Shown: positions 24,542 through 33,406, counted from the stretch's first letter. The stretch: 64,000 nucleotides of DNA from Streptomyces sp. CB01373 (GCF_002803075.1 NZ_NNBK01000013.1:62001-126000), one strand, 5' to 3'. A program made the numbers and translations. The notes: a model not told the origin generated them from the letters alone.

Positions 24542-24552
24542 GACGCGGCCGG

Positions 24553-24843
24553 TTATTCCGCTCCCGGGAAACGGGACCGGCCCACCGATCCGAGCCAGCG
24601 GCGGGCGAGGTCGGCTTCCAGCGTGCTCATCGCGTCCAGGAAATCCCGCAGCAGGGGTTCCGTCACCTTGAGGGCGACGGGGAAACCGCCTCTGGTCAGG
24701 GTCCCGTTGACGGTGGCCGACGAGTGCACGGGAGCGGGGAGGTAGGTGTAGGGGCCCAGCGCCACCGCGTGAGCGGCGACCGGGTCCCCTCGCTCCTGAC
24801 CCCCGAACAGACCCCAGTACCCTTCCCTGGTTGCCTTAGTCAT
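24553..24843 (-). CDS. Hypothetical protein upstream of the DUF2637 gene
   Basis: This 96-aa protein contains AVALGPYTYLPAPVHSSATV followed by an amphipathic helix ending LDAMSTLEADLARRWLG. No recognised family or membrane helix. ATG 24843 has a poor Shine-Dalgarno sequence, and an in-frame start 14 codons upstream is possible. Located in a locally AT-richer patch (24,840-24,960). Coupling to the DUF2637 gene is suggested by the 11-nt gap. Confidence 0.5.
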   Translation of the reverse strand: MTKATREGYWGLFGGQERGDPVAAHAVALGPYTYLPAPVHSSATVNGTLTRGGFPVALKVTEPLLRDFLDAMSTLEADLARRWLGSVGRSRFPGAE

Positions 24844-25082
24844 ATCTCGACTAACGCCGTCCGACTTTCCCCGGATGCGCGGCAAATGGGTGAAGGAATT
24901 CCCTGATTAGCTCTATATGTGCGATCGGATGTCTCATCCGTACAAATGAAGAGACGGACATGGGGCGGTGAGCCGCCGTTCGGCGTGCGGCACGTCGACA
25001 GTACGTCCCTTCGGACGCATGTCACGGGTACCGACCCGCCGCGTTCCGCACGGGCGACGCGCCGGCCTGCGTCCCTCGGCCG

Positions 25083-27179
25083 CTAGCGCGGGATGTGGAC
25101 CTTCCGCTCCTCGCTCGCCTGGTCGATCTCCGACACCCGTACCGTCGCCTTCATGGTCCAGGTGCCGGGGATCGGGAGATTGAGGGTGTCGGTGCCCCAG
25201 TAGCCGCCCCTGTTGGTCAGCGCGGCGTCGATGGGGCCGATGTTCCGTGCGGGCAGGGACAGGGACAGGCGCAGTTCGGGGACGGTGGTCAGACCGCCGT
25301 CCGGACCGTAGACGACGGCCTCCACCGCGTTCTGGCCGACGCGGCCCGGTTCCAGGGTGATCTGCACCTTGCCGTGACCGCCGGGGGTGCCGACGTCGAA
25401 CGGGATGATCGTGACGGAGGCGCCCGGGACCCCGGCCACGGGCGCGGCCTGCGCCGCCTCGGCGGCCGCGCGGCCCGGCAGGGTGCCGGCCAGCACCGTG
25501 GTGAAGACCAGGACCGCGATGCCCACGGCGACCTCGGCCAGCACCGAGCGGCGCAGGGCGCGGCGGCAGACGTCGGGGGCGGACACGGATGTCTTCGTAC
25601 CGGACTCCTCCGCCGGTGCCTTCCCGTCGGACGCGGCCGGGTCCGCGTCCGCCGTCACCAGCCGTGCCGTCCAGCGCCGGGAGTGGGCCGCCACGGCCAG
25701 CAGCAGCGCCACCACCACGAGTTTGACCAGCAGCAGCCGGCCGTACTCCGTGCCGGTGAGCGTGGTCCAGGAACCGAGGCCGCGCCAGGACTGGTAGACG
25801 CCGGTGACCACGAGGACGACGACGGCGCCGAAGGCGATCCGGGAGAAGCGCACCACCGCGGCGGTCAGCGCGGGACCGTCGACGGAAGGCGCCGAGGCAC
25901 CGGCCGCCGTCCGGCCAACCGCACCGGCCGCCGCGCGAGCCGGACCGTCGACCGGAGCGGCCGAGGTCGCGGCGCCGTCCGAGGCCCCCGTGGCCGCAGT
26001 GCCCTCCAGGGCCGCGACCGTCGTACGGCCGCCGCTGCCCTCTGCAGACACCGTGACCGCCGCCTTCGCCTTCGGCTCCGGGTCGCCGTCCGGAGAAGCC
26101 GGGGGCGCTTTCCGGCGCGTGGCCGGTGGCGCGGCGCGTCCTGTCTCCGGCTCGTCCGGTGTGGCGTGCTGAAGGGTGGTCAGGAGGGCTGTCAGGCCGC
26201 CCAGCCAGACCGCCATCGCCAGCAGGTGCAGCACCGACGACGTCATCGCCACCGGAACCTGGATGCCGGCCGAGGCGTGCTCGGACCCCGCCCACGTCAG
26301 TGCCAGGGCGAGGGCCAGCGCGGCGCCCGCCGCCAGGTTCGCACGAGAGGGCTTCTCCTCCGGCGGGCGCCGGGACAGCCGTACGAGAAGGAGGGCCGCC
26401 GGTGCGAGCAGGGCCAGGCGGGTCAGCAGCACCAGGCCGGGGCGGCCGGTCAGGGTGCGGGCGAAGGCCGCGGGGTCGAAGGCCGACGCCGGACCGGTCC
26501 CGGTCTCGTAGGGCGCCCGCAGCACCAGCAGGGCGAGCGTGGAGGCCAGCAGCGCCCACCAGCCCGCCACCAGCGGCTTGCGCAGCGGGCCCGTGTGCGG
26601 CGGGCGGCACAGCAGTGCGAAGGCCGCCGTGCCGATCAGCAGGGCGGCGGCGCCGTAGGAGGTGTAGCGCGCGAGATCGTAGAGGCCGCGGGTCGTGGGG
26701 TTCTCGGCCGGCCCGGTGTCGATCGCGGCCATCGTCGGGGACGGCTTTCCCACGGAGAAGGTGAAGGCGCCGGAGACGGGGTGACTGTCCGCCGACACCA
26801 CCCGCCACGCCAGGGTGAACGTGCCTTCGCCGAGCCCCTCGGGGAACGCCACCCGGGCCGTGTCCGGACGCCCCGGCGCGTGCTGCGGCTCGCCCGTAGG
26901 CACCCGCCGCCCCTCGGGGTCGAAGAGACGGAAGGAGTCGTCGAGCAGGCTGACGGACTCGGTGAAGGACAGAGTGACCGTGCCGGGCGCCGACTTGAGG
27001 ACGGTTCCGTCGGCGGGGTCCGCGCTCCGCAGTGCGGCGTGCGCCGAGGCGGGTGAGGCGCCACCGAGAAGGAGCAGGACCAGTACCGCGCCGAGCAGCG
27101 TCAGCTTCCCAAGTCGCCGCCGCCGTACGCGTCCACGGCGCACAGCGCCGTCCCGACCTTCGCCCCGCCGTCCGGTCAC
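25083..27179 (-). CDS. CopC/CopD fusion copper-handling membrane protein (YcnJ-like)
   Basis: This 698-aa protein has a signal peptide (about 1-38). A periplasmic-type CopC domain starts at mature HAALRSADPADG with a DSHPVSGAF motif; the N-terminal His and later His are the usual copper ligands. Eight or more CopD membrane helices follow, interrupted by a long Ala/Pro/Glu-rich loop (about 320-420) and a second charged loop, then a C-terminal extracellular beta domain (PFDVGTPGGHGKVQITLEPG). GTG 27179 is preceded by ACGGAG at 6 nt. It probably imports or buffers extracytoplasmic copper. Confidence 0.88.
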   Translation of the reverse strand: MTGRRGEGRDGAVRRGRVRRRRLGKLTLLGAVLVLLLLGGASPASAHAALRSADPADGTVLKSAPGTVTLSFTESVSLLDDSFRLFDPEGRRVPTGEPQHAPGRPDTARVAFPEGLGEGTFTLAWRVVSADSHPVSGAFTFSVGKPSPTMAAIDTGPAENPTTRGLYDLARYTSYGAAALLIGTAAFALLCRPPHTGPLRKPLVAGWWALLASTLALLVLRAPYETGTGPASAFDPAAFARTLTGRPGLVLLTRLALLAPAALLLVRLSRRPPEEKPSRANLAAGAALALALALTWAGSEHASAGIQVPVAMTSSVLHLLAMAVWLGGLTALLTTLQHATPDEPETGRAAPPATRRKAPPASPDGDPEPKAKAAVTVSAEGSGGRTTVAALEGTAATGASDGAATSAAPVDGPARAAAGAVGRTAAGASAPSVDGPALTAAVVRFSRIAFGAVVVLVVTGVYQSWRGLGSWTTLTGTEYGRLLLVKLVVVALLLAVAAHSRRWTARLVTADADPAASDGKAPAEESGTKTSVSAPDVCRRALRRSVLAEVAVGIAVLVFTTVLAGTLPGRAAAEAAQAAPVAGVPGASVTIIPFDVGTPGGHGKVQITLEPGRVGQNAVEAVVYGPDGGLTTVPELRLSLSLPARNIGPIDAALTNRGGYWGTDTLNLPIPGTWTMKATVRVSEIDQASEERKVHIPR

Positions 27180-27338
27180 GTCACTTCTCCGTCTTGGCAC
27201 TCGCCGGCTTCTGGATGGGTACGGACGAAGGCGGCGTTCTGCTCACCGAGTCTTGCCCACCGGGGATCCTCCGTGTCCTCCGGGGCCCTCCGGGATCCTC
27301 CGGCTGCGTCCCGCCGTCCGGCGGGCGACCATCGGGAC

Positions 27339-27946
27339 ATGGACGTCACCCTTCACCTCGCCCAGGACCCCGAGGCCGACGCGCTCCGCGGCCGCAGTCC
27401 GCTCGCCGCCCTGGTCGGCATGCTGCTTGACCAGCAGGTCCCGATGGAGTGGGCGTTCACCGGGACGGCGACGATCGCCAGGCGCATGGGCACCGACGAC
27501 CTGGACGCCCACGAGATCGTGGCCTTCGAGCCGGAGACCTTCGCCCGGCTCCTGTCGGACAAACCGGCCGTGCACCGCTACCCGGCGTCGATGGCCATGG
27601 GGTCGACAGCGGGCGGGAGCTGCTGCGACGGCTGGAGGAGCTGCCCGGGTTCGGCAAGCGGAAGGCGCAGATCTACCTGGCGCTGCTCGGCAAGCAGCTC
27701 GGTGTGCGGCCCACGGGGTGGCGGGAGGCGGCGGGAGCGTACGGCGAGCCGGACTCCCACCGGTCCGTCGCCGACATCACCGGGCCCGATTCGCCGGCCA
27801 GAGTGCGGGCGCACAAGCAGGAACTGAAGGTGGCGGCCAGAGCGGCCAAATCAGCCACGACGACCAAGACAGTCAAGACGGCCAGGACGACCGGCACCGG
27901 CAGGTCGAGCAGGGCGGGCAAGGGGACGAAGTCTTCCGGGAAGTGA
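27339..27946 (+). pseudogene. HhH-GPD base-excision repair glycosylase, internal deletion with frameshift
   Basis: The first 88 codons (MDVTLHLAQDPEADALRGRS to VHRYPASMA) and the later part (VDSGRELLRRLEELPGFGKR to KSSGK) are both typical of the Streptomyces HhH-GPD-type repair protein, but they lie in different frames. About 22-24 residues expected between them are missing around 27,597-27,606. The retained part keeps the helix-hairpin-helix LPGFGK. The product should be non-functional unless the deletion is an assembly error. Confidence 0.75.
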
Positions 27947-28044
27947 CCGGGTGGCGGTACGCCCCGGGCGGGCCCCGCGGCGGACGTCAGCCGACCGGCC
28001 GGTCCCAAGTGGCGGTGGTCGCGCGCCCGTTCGCAGCATGGACC

Positions 28045-28734
28045 ATGACCGAGCCACCGAGCAGCGGCCCCGCAGGCGCGGGGTACGACGATCGTCTCGT
28101 CCACGCCACGCGGGACCCACGGGACGTGCGGACCTCGCCGCCCTCGCCGCCCCCGCAGTACGAACCGCCGCTGGAAGGACCCCTGCACCTGCTGTCCCAC
28201 GCCGCCTGGCAGGCGGTCCTCGCCACCGGTGCGGCGGCGCTGATCCTCGGCATCCTGGTACTGCTCTGGCCGGGCGCCTCCCTGCTGGCCGCCGGCGTCC
28301 TCTTCGGGATCTACCTGCTGGTCAGCGGCGTGCTCCAGCTGGTCTCCGCGTTCGGCACCCACAAGACGGCCTCGTTGCGCGTGCTGGCCTTCATCAGCGG
28401 CACCCTGTCGATCCTGCTGGGCCTGCTGTGCTTCCGCGGCGCCACGCAGTCGATCCTGCTGCTCGCGCTGTGGATCGGCATCGGCTGGCTGATCCGCGGC
28501 ATCACCCTGACGATCGCCGCCGTCCACGACCGCGGCGCGCCCGCGCGCGGCTGGCAGATCTTCCTCGGCGTGCTCACCTTCATCGCCGGGATCGTGCTGA
28601 TCGACTCTCCGCTGGCGTCGGCCGCGGTGCTCATCGTGCTCGGCGGGTGGTGGCTGGTGGTGGTCGGCGTCTTCGAGATCGTCACCGCCTTCCGCATCCG
28701 CGGGCACGCCGAGCACGTCCCCCGTACCGCGTGA
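28045..28734 (+). CDS. HdeD/DUF308 family membrane protein
   Basis: This 229-aa protein has a polar Pro-rich N-terminus of about 48 residues and six membrane helices arranged as three helix pairs. The repeated pattern LLAAGVLFGIYLLVSGVLQL ... LLLALWIGIGWLIRGITLTI ... VLIVLGGWWLVVVGVFEIVT is typical of DUF308/HdeD acid-resistance-type proteins. ATG 28045. Function in actinomycetes is unclear; a general membrane stress role is usually assumed. A stand-alone gene. Confidence 0.85.
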   Translation: MTEPPSSGPAGAGYDDRLVHATRDPRDVRTSPPSPPPQYEPPLEGPLHLLSHAAWQAVLATGAAALILGILVLLWPGASLLAAGVLFGIYLLVSGVLQLVSAFGTHKTASLRVLAFISGTLSILLGLLCFRGATQSILLLALWIGIGWLIRGITLTIAAVHDRGAPARGWQIFLGVLTFIAGIVLIDSPLASAAVLIVLGGWWLVVVGVFEIVTAFRIRGHAEHVPRTA

Positions 28735-28941
28735 CCCGTTGTCCACAGCCTGTGTACAACTGTCCAACGGCCGGGACTCCGCACCCGCAGTCCTGGCATG
28801 ATCTCCGCCGTCGCTCATCGCCGGCATCGCCGGCAGCTCCGTCCCCCGTTCCCGGTTCGCCCGGTTTTGCCGCGGCATTTCCAGCGCCGCACTCCGGTGG
28901 CCGGGCTGCGCCCGGAAGGTCTGGGCCGGTAGGCTCTCCGT

Positions 28942-29238
28942 GTGATCTTCAAGCGCATCGGAAACGGCCGGCCGTACCCCGACCACGGCCGGGAGAGCAC
29001 CCGGCAGTGGGCGGACGTCGCGCCGCGCCCGGTCCGCCTCGATCAGCTCGTGACCACCAAGCAGCAGCTCGACCTGGAGACCCTCCTCGCGGAGGACTCG
29101 ACGTTCTACGGCGACCTCTTCGCGCACGTCGTGAAGTGGCAGGGCGACCTGTACCTGGAGGACGGCCTCCACCGCGCCGTGCGGGCGGCGCTCCAGCAGC
29201 GCCAGGTGCTGCACGCGCGTGTGCTGGAGCTGGACTGA
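28942..29238 (+). CDS. Conserved small protein annotated as VapB-family antitoxin in relatives
   Basis: This 98-aa protein begins at GTG 28942 (MIFKRIGNGRPYPDHGRES) and is highly conserved in Streptomyces next to the LytR_C and upp genes. It has no visible ribbon-helix-helix or AbrB DNA-binding motif and no VapC toxin nearby, so the antitoxin label given to this family is doubtful here. Residues 30-98 look alpha-helical with a central FYGDLFAHVVKWQGDLYLED segment. Confidence 0.75.
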   Translation: MIFKRIGNGRPYPDHGRESTRQWADVAPRPVRLDQLVTTKQQLDLETLLAEDSTFYGDLFAHVVKWQGDLYLEDGLHRAVRAALQQRQVLHARVLELD

Positions 29239-29364
29239 GCCTCCGGGCTTCGGGCCACCCTCCGGACCGCCGTTCGGCGACGGTTTGGACCTTTTGGGTT
29301 CAGCTGAGCGGTCACCAATGATCATCTAGTAGGAATCACCGCTCACGCGCATTACGCTGCGCCC

Positions 29365-30009
29365 ATGAGCATGCTGACTCCCCCCGGCATGGGCGGGAAG
29401 TACCGGATCACGGGGAACAGATACCCGCGGATGCGCAAGCCCCGGCGGCGCGGCAGGCTCGCGTTCCTCGCCGCCGCCTCCGTCGCGGTGCTGGGCGTGA
29501 TCGGCTGGGGCACGTGGCAGCTCATCGACGTCTTCACCGGCGGCAGCAAGGCCTCGGCGGCCAGCAGCGACTGCTCGACCAAGGCTTCGCCCACGGCGAG
29601 CCCGTCGCCGACGAACGCGGCCCGGGCGCTGCCCAAGCCGGGCCAGATCACGGTCAACGTCCTGAACGCCACGCCCCGCAGCGGCCTGGCCAAGCAGACC
29701 GCGGACGAGCTGAAGAAGCGCGGCTTCCGCATCGGTCAGGTGGGCAACGCGAACGAGGCGTTCGACAAGAAGGTCAAGGGCGCCGGACTGCTCCTCGGCC
29801 CGGCGTCCTCGCTGAACACCTCGCTGCCCGTCCTCGCCACGCAGCTCGCCGGGGCGGAGAGCCGCACCGACACCCGCAAGGGCACCGACGTGGACCTGAT
29901 CATCGGCACCGGCTTCAAGGCGCTGACCCGGTCGGCGGCCGCCGACGAGGCCCTGACCGCCCTGACCGCCCCGCAGCCGGAGGCGACCACTCCGAAGAGC
30001 GCCTGCTGA
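29365..30009 (+). CDS. LytR C-terminal domain protein, membrane-anchored
   Basis: This 214-aa protein has a short basic N-terminus and one membrane helix (LAFLAAASVAVLGVIGWGTW, about residues 32-51). A Ser/Thr/Pro linker and an extracellular LytR_C domain follow (ITVNVLNATPRSGLAKQTAD and GTDVDLIIGTGF). This domain accompanies LCP cell-wall ligases; without the LCP part, the protein probably binds cell-wall components. ATG 29365 (MSMLTPPG). Converges with upp. Confidence 0.86.
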   Translation: MSMLTPPGMGGKYRITGNRYPRMRKPRRRGRLAFLAAASVAVLGVIGWGTWQLIDVFTGGSKASAASSDCSTKASPTASPSPTNAARALPKPGQITVNVLNATPRSGLAKQTADELKKRGFRIGQVGNANEAFDKKVKGAGLLLGPASSLNTSLPVLATQLAGAESRTDTRKGTDVDLIIGTGFKALTRSAAADEALTALTAPQPEATTPKSAC

Positions 30010-30095
30010 GGTTCCGCGGCCGCCCGGCGGCGGGCGGTTGCCCGCGGGGCGGCCACAGGTGCTCCGGCTGAGGGACGTCGGGCCGTGAGCAGGAG

Positions 30096-30731
30096 CTACT
30101 CGGCGGCGCCGTACATCCGGTCGCCCGCGTCTCCGAGGCCCGGGACGATGTAGCCGTGCTCGTTGAGGTGTTCGTCGACCGAGGCCGTCACCACGGTCAC
30201 CGGGGTGCCCGCCAGGTCGCGTTCCATGACGGCGACGCCCTCGGGGGCGGCCAGCAGGACGACCGCGGTCACGTCGTCGGCGCCGCGCTTGATCAGTTCC
30301 TGGATGGCCGCGACCAGCGTGCCGCCGGTGGCGAGCATCGGGTCGAGGACGTAGACCTGACGGCCGGAGAGGTCCTCCGGCATGCGCGTGGCGTACGTCG
30401 AGGCCTGGAGCGTCTCCTCGTTGCGGATCATGCCCAGGAAGCCCACCTCGGCGGTCGGCAGCAGCCGCACCATGCCGTCCAGCATGCCGAGGCCGGCCCG
30501 CAGGATCGGCACCACCAGGGGCCGCGGGTGGGAGAGCTTGACGCCGGTGGTCCGGGCGACCGGCGTGTTGATGTCGACCTGTTCGGTGCGCACGTCGCGG
30601 GTCGCCTCGTAGGCGAGCAGGGTGACCAGTTCGTCGGCGAGCCGCCGGAAGGTCGGGGAGTCGGTGCGGCGGTCGCGCAGCGTGGTGAGCTTGTGAGCGA
30701 CCAGCGGGTGGTCGACGACGTGGAGACGCAT
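30096..30731 (-). CDS. upp: Uracil phosphoribosyltransferase
   Basis: This 211-aa type I PRTase converts uracil and PRPP to UMP for pyrimidine salvage in the cytoplasm. The PRPP loop VYVLDPMLATGGTLVAAI, the flexible-loop region and the uracil-binding C-terminus (GYIVPGLGDAGDRMYG) are present, and the length is normal for the family. ATG 30731 begins MRLHVVDHPLVAHKLTTLRD. Monocistronic, convergent with the LytR_C gene. Confidence 0.96.
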   Translation of the reverse strand: MRLHVVDHPLVAHKLTTLRDRRTDSPTFRRLADELVTLLAYEATRDVRTEQVDINTPVARTTGVKLSHPRPLVVPILRAGLGMLDGMVRLLPTAEVGFLGMIRNEETLQASTYATRMPEDLSGRQVYVLDPMLATGGTLVAAIQELIKRGADDVTAVVLLAAPEGVAVMERDLAGTPVTVVTASVDEHLNEHGYIVPGLGDAGDRMYGAAE

Positions 30732-30880
30732 GGGCCAAGAGTAATCGGGCCCCGATCCGGCCCGCCCGCCCGCTGCCCCATGGGGTGCGGCCCGGACCGC
30801 GCCCCGCCACCGTGCTCCGGCGTGGCATCAAACCCGCCATCGGGGGGAAAGTGGGAGTGACGGACTGGGGTGGTGAGCCG

Positions 30881-31117
30881 ATGCCTGAGCGGGAACGGGA
30901 ACCTGGCAAGGACCCCTCGCGGCGCGCGCGGCGGGAGACGGGGGACCTCCCGGAGACGGCCGGCGCGGTGGATGCCGACGCCGAACGGCGCCGCCGCCGG
31001 GCCCGGTTCCTGCGCGACCTCGCCGAGGCGCGGGCCCTGCGCGACCGCGTCCAGCCCCGCCGCGCCAGGACCGCCCGGCTGCGGCACGCCATGCGTATGC
31101 GCACGTTCCGCTGGTAG
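30881..31117 (+). CDS. Small Arg/Glu-rich hypothetical protein
   Basis: This 78-aa highly charged protein consists of a disordered N-terminus and a basic helix (RRRRRARFLRDLAEARALRD), ending MRMRTFRW. ATG 30881 has GGTGGTGAG upstream; an in-frame GTG at 30851 is an alternative. No family recognised. The protein lies divergently from upp and upstream of the tadA operon. Confidence 0.55.
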   Translation: MPEREREPGKDPSRRARRETGDLPETAGAVDADAERRRRRARFLRDLAEARALRDRVQPRRARTARLRHAMRMRTFRW

Positions 31118-31306
31118 GACGCCACCTGCACCCGCACGGACGCCTCCGACGGTGGGTGTGCGTGGCCGCCGGGGGAAAGCCGCGTACGATCCGCTGGTGG
31201 CGGCAACGTGCGCGCTGGTGAGTCCTTTACCGGTGTGCGGTCAAAACTGCTGGACACAGGGAGCCGAAGACGTCCCCTGAAGGCCTTGTTTCTGCCACGA
31301 TTCCGA

Positions 31307-31341
31307 GTGGGTGGGGCTCGGAGCCCAGCTCCCCCGCCCAC
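31307..31341. terminator. GC-rich stem-loop in the leader before the tadA operon
   Basis: GTGGGTGGGG pairs with a CCCC-GCCCAC arm across a 14-nt loop with one mismatch or bulge. It lies about 57 nt before the tadA-associated gene and may be a terminator for the small upstream gene or a leader hairpin. The rest of 31,118-31,397 shows no gene. Confidence 0.35.
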
Positions 31342-31397
31342 AACCTCCGCCGGGGGGACCCCCAACCGGCACGCCTATGACCAGTGGGAGAGTCACG

Positions 31398-31928
31398 GTG
31401 TACTTCGCCGCACTGCTCGCGCGCACCGAAGACGGGTGGGAAGCGAGCGACACAGAGCTCGACGATGTGGAGACGCTGGCCGACCTGGCCGAGCTGGCCC
31501 GGGAAGCCTCGACCGACGACGACACGGTGCTCGTCCTGATCGAGCAGGAGGACGCGTGGTTCGGCGTGGTCCGCGTGGAGGGCGAGGACGACCCTCGCAT
31601 CTACGTGTCCGACGCCGCCGCCGCCGCCCGCAGCTCGTACGGCGAGATCCTGCTCACCGACGAACTGCTCGGCCGGGAACCCGGCGACGACGGCCCCGAC
31701 CTGGACTCCCTCGACCTCGACGGCACGGAGGAGGGTGAACCGGCCTCCGCCGAGGACGAGGAGGAGCCGTCGGGCGAGGCCATCACGCACAGCCCGCTGG
31801 GCGACGGCGGAATCCTCGCCGATCTCGGCGTCGGCCCGAAGGAGCTGCGCACCCTGGACCCGGACGACGCCCTGAACGCCATCGCCGAGGCCCTGGGCGC
31901 CTCGGAGGTCCTGGAGACCGTCCGCTGA
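31398..31928 (+). CDS. tRNA adenosine deaminase-associated protein
   Basis: This 176-aa acidic protein is always found immediately upstream of tadA in Streptomyces. It begins VYFAALLARTEDGWEASDTE at GTG 31398, which has GGGAG upstream. A long Asp/Glu-rich linker (about 95-135) separates an N-terminal globular part from a C-terminal ILADLGVGPKELRTLDPDDA domain. The function is inferred only from tight linkage; it may regulate or deliver TadA. Confidence 0.85.
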   Translation: MYFAALLARTEDGWEASDTELDDVETLADLAELAREASTDDDTVLVLIEQEDAWFGVVRVEGEDDPRIYVSDAAAAARSSYGEILLTDELLGREPGDDGPDLDSLDLDGTEEGEPASAEDEEEPSGEAITHSPLGDGGILADLGVGPKELRTLDPDDALNAIAEALGASEVLETVR

Positions 31929-31987
31929 CCGGGCCGGACGCGCTGCGGACGAACGGGACTCCGGACCCGGCCGAGGTCCCCGACCCC

Positions 31988-32443
31988 GTGCGGGACCCCT
32001 GGCGGGCCGCGATGCGGCTCGCGCTGGACGAGGCCGGGCGGGCTCTCCCCGGTGGGGACGTGCCCGTCGGCGCGGTCCTGCTGGCCGGCGACGGCACGAC
32101 CGTGCTCGGCGTCGGCCACAACGAGCGGGAGGCCACCGGCGACCCGACCGCCCACGCGGAGGTGCTCGCCATCCGGCGGGCCGCCGCGAGGACCGGGCAG
32201 TGGCGGCTGGCGGGCTGCACGCTGGTGGTCACGCTGGAGCCGTGCACGATGTGCGCCGGAGCCCTCGTGCTGTCCCGGGTGGACCGGGTGGTCTACGGCG
32301 CCCGCGACGAGAAGGCCGGCGCCGCCGGCTCCCTGTGGGACGTCGTACGGGACCGGCGGCTCAACCACCGGCCCGAGGTGATCGAGGGCGTGCTCGCCGA
32401 GGAGTGCGCCGCGCTGCTGACCGACTTCTTCCGCGGCCGCTGA
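31988..32443 (+). CDS. tadA: tRNA-specific adenosine-34 deaminase
   Basis: This 151-aa cytidine-deaminase-fold enzyme converts A34 of tRNA-Arg(ACG) to inosine, an essential decoding step. The zinc motif is complete: HAEV (His ligand and catalytic Glu) and PCTMCAGA (two Cys ligands). GTG 31988 begins MRDPWRAAMRLALDEAGRAL. It follows the associated gene by 59 nt and precedes tRNA-Ser. Its substrate tRNA-Arg(ACG) is the integration target of the third element in this window. Confidence 0.95.
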   Translation: MRDPWRAAMRLALDEAGRALPGGDVPVGAVLLAGDGTTVLGVGHNEREATGDPTAHAEVLAIRRAAARTGQWRLAGCTLVVTLEPCTMCAGALVLSRVDRVVYGARDEKAGAAGSLWDVVRDRRLNHRPEVIEGVLAEECAALLTDFFRGR

Positions 32444-32510
32444 CCCCGGCCGCCGGACGGGACGGAAACGGATTTCGGGCCACGGCCCGGTGTGCTGTAA
32501 GGTCTCCCTC

Positions 32511-32595
32511 GGTAGCGTGTCCGAGCGGCCGAAGGAGCTCGCCTCGAAAGCGAGTGTGGCGCAAGTCACCGAGGGTTCAAATCCCTCCGCTACCG
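32511..32595 (+). tRNA. tRNA-Ser (anticodon CGA)
   Basis: This 85-nt class II tRNA has acceptor strands GGTAGCG and CGCTACC. The anticodon stem GCTCG/CGAGT encloses loop CTCGAAA (anticodon CGA, codon UCG). A long variable arm (GTGGCGCAAGTCACC) and T-loop GGTTCAAATCC follow. CCA is not encoded. The part from 32,542 onward was supplied by AICE 2 on integration, leaving the tRNA intact. Confidence 0.95.
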
Positions 32596-32596
32596 C
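32542..32596 (+). other. AICE 2 att core, tRNA-proximal copy (55 bp)
   Basis: The 55 bp run from CCTCGAAAGCGAG in the anticodon arm to CCGCTACCGC at the tRNA 3' end. They are identical to 45,043-45,097. Identity breaks on both sides, defining the crossover segment used by the tyrosine integrase. Confidence 0.92.
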
Positions 32597-32603
32597 AGAT
32601 AGA

Positions 32604-32636
32604 CGAAGGGTCCGACTCATAGAGTCGGACCCTTCG
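32604..32636 (+). terminator. Element-borne terminator for tRNA-Ser(CGA)
   Basis: CGAAGGGTCCGACTC, loop ATA, and its perfect 15-bp complement lie 9 nt after the tRNA. AICE 2 thus replaces the host terminator it displaced to 45,103. The stretch 32,637-33,001 has no gene I can support; a second imperfect stem (about 32,896-32,929, AGCCC...GGGCT) is visible. Confidence 0.8.
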
Positions 32637-33001
32637 CGCGTCTCCGTCTCAGTTCCCGTCTCAGTTAGCCGCACGACGAGCACGATCCCTCGCCGCGACC
32701 TCGTACCAACAAAGGCGGGAGGCTCACACGCTTCGCACCCCGTCTACAACATTGCACTTCGGTCTACACCATTGCACTTCGTCCTCTTATGTGACCTTTC
32801 GTGCCACGAGCGCTAGGAACTCACGGAGCCCAACCCCCTGATGTCTTTGACCTACCCGCAGCGATCATGCAACGTATTTCCGTGGCCCCCGGGGCTTAGC
32901 CCGACTTCCTTCTAAGGAAAGTTGGGCTTCTTGCTGTCTGAGGCCCTACGAGCCCCGCGAAGGGAAGGAGGGCCACCGCAATCCCGCGAGGCCCTAGAAG
33001 A

Positions 33002-33049
33002 GGGGGCCTGCCCGCCGAAATCTTGGCGGGTAAAGGCGGACAGGCCCCC
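33002..33049 (+). promoter_or_regulatory. Alternative-pairing hairpin before the small membrane gene
   Basis: GGGGGCCTG (33,002-33,010) pairs perfectly with CAGGCCCCC (33,041-33,049). Inside it, CCCGCC (33,011-33,016) can pair either with GGCGGG (33,025-33,030) or with GGCGGA (33,035-33,040). The competing inner stems 22 nt before the start at 33,071 look like a possible translational or attenuation switch. Confidence 0.4.
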
Positions 33050-33070
33050 GGAGCCCACAGGGGACCTACT

Positions 33071-33346
33071 TTGACCGTACACATCGAAGGTGTGCGAATC
33101 GCGATCATGGTTATCGGATGTCTGATCGGTTATTTCGTGTTCAAGCACTCCACGCACGCGCGCCCTGGACTTCCCGCGACCCGCGGAGACATCGTCGAAG
33201 CCATCAGCGTGGCGTGCGCCGTGATCACCGTCTTGATGCTCCTCTTTGGCGACGTCGGCAAAGGCCAGCACAACGACAGCTCGGCACCGGTGGTGAACCC
33301 CACGTCGGTCTTCACCGCGCCGTCCTCCTCCGCCATGCGGAACTAG
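33071..33346 (+). CDS. Small two-helix membrane protein at the AICE 2 left end
   Basis: This 91-aa protein has two hydrophobic segments (RIAIMVIGCLIGYFVF near residues 8-23 and IVEAISVACAVITVLMLLFG near 40-59) and a polar Ser/Asn-rich tail. TTG 33071 has AGGGGA 7 nt upstream; no ATG is better placed. No family recognised. It is convergent with int and separated from it by a terminator. It could be cargo or an exclusion factor. Confidence 0.55.
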   Translation: MTVHIEGVRIAIMVIGCLIGYFVFKHSTHARPGLPATRGDIVEAISVACAVITVLMLLFGDVGKGQHNDSSAPVVNPTSVFTAPSSSAMRN

Positions 33347-33366
33347 CCACGTGCTACATGCCGAAC

Positions 33367-33395
33367 GTGCCCCGCCCCTGACAGGGACGGGGCAC
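33367..33395. terminator. Terminator between the small membrane gene and int
   Basis: GTGCCCCGCCCCT (33,367-33,379), loop GAC, and AGGGACGGGGCAC (33,383-33,395) form a 13-bp stem with one mismatch between two convergent genes, so it may serve both. Confidence 0.7.
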
Positions 33396-33406
33396 CCTAC
33401 GGGCAC

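Noticed and set aside
28942..29238. A toxin-antitoxin module
   Set aside because: The small protein is labelled VapB-like in relatives, but no toxin gene is adjacent and no DNA-binding motif is visible.
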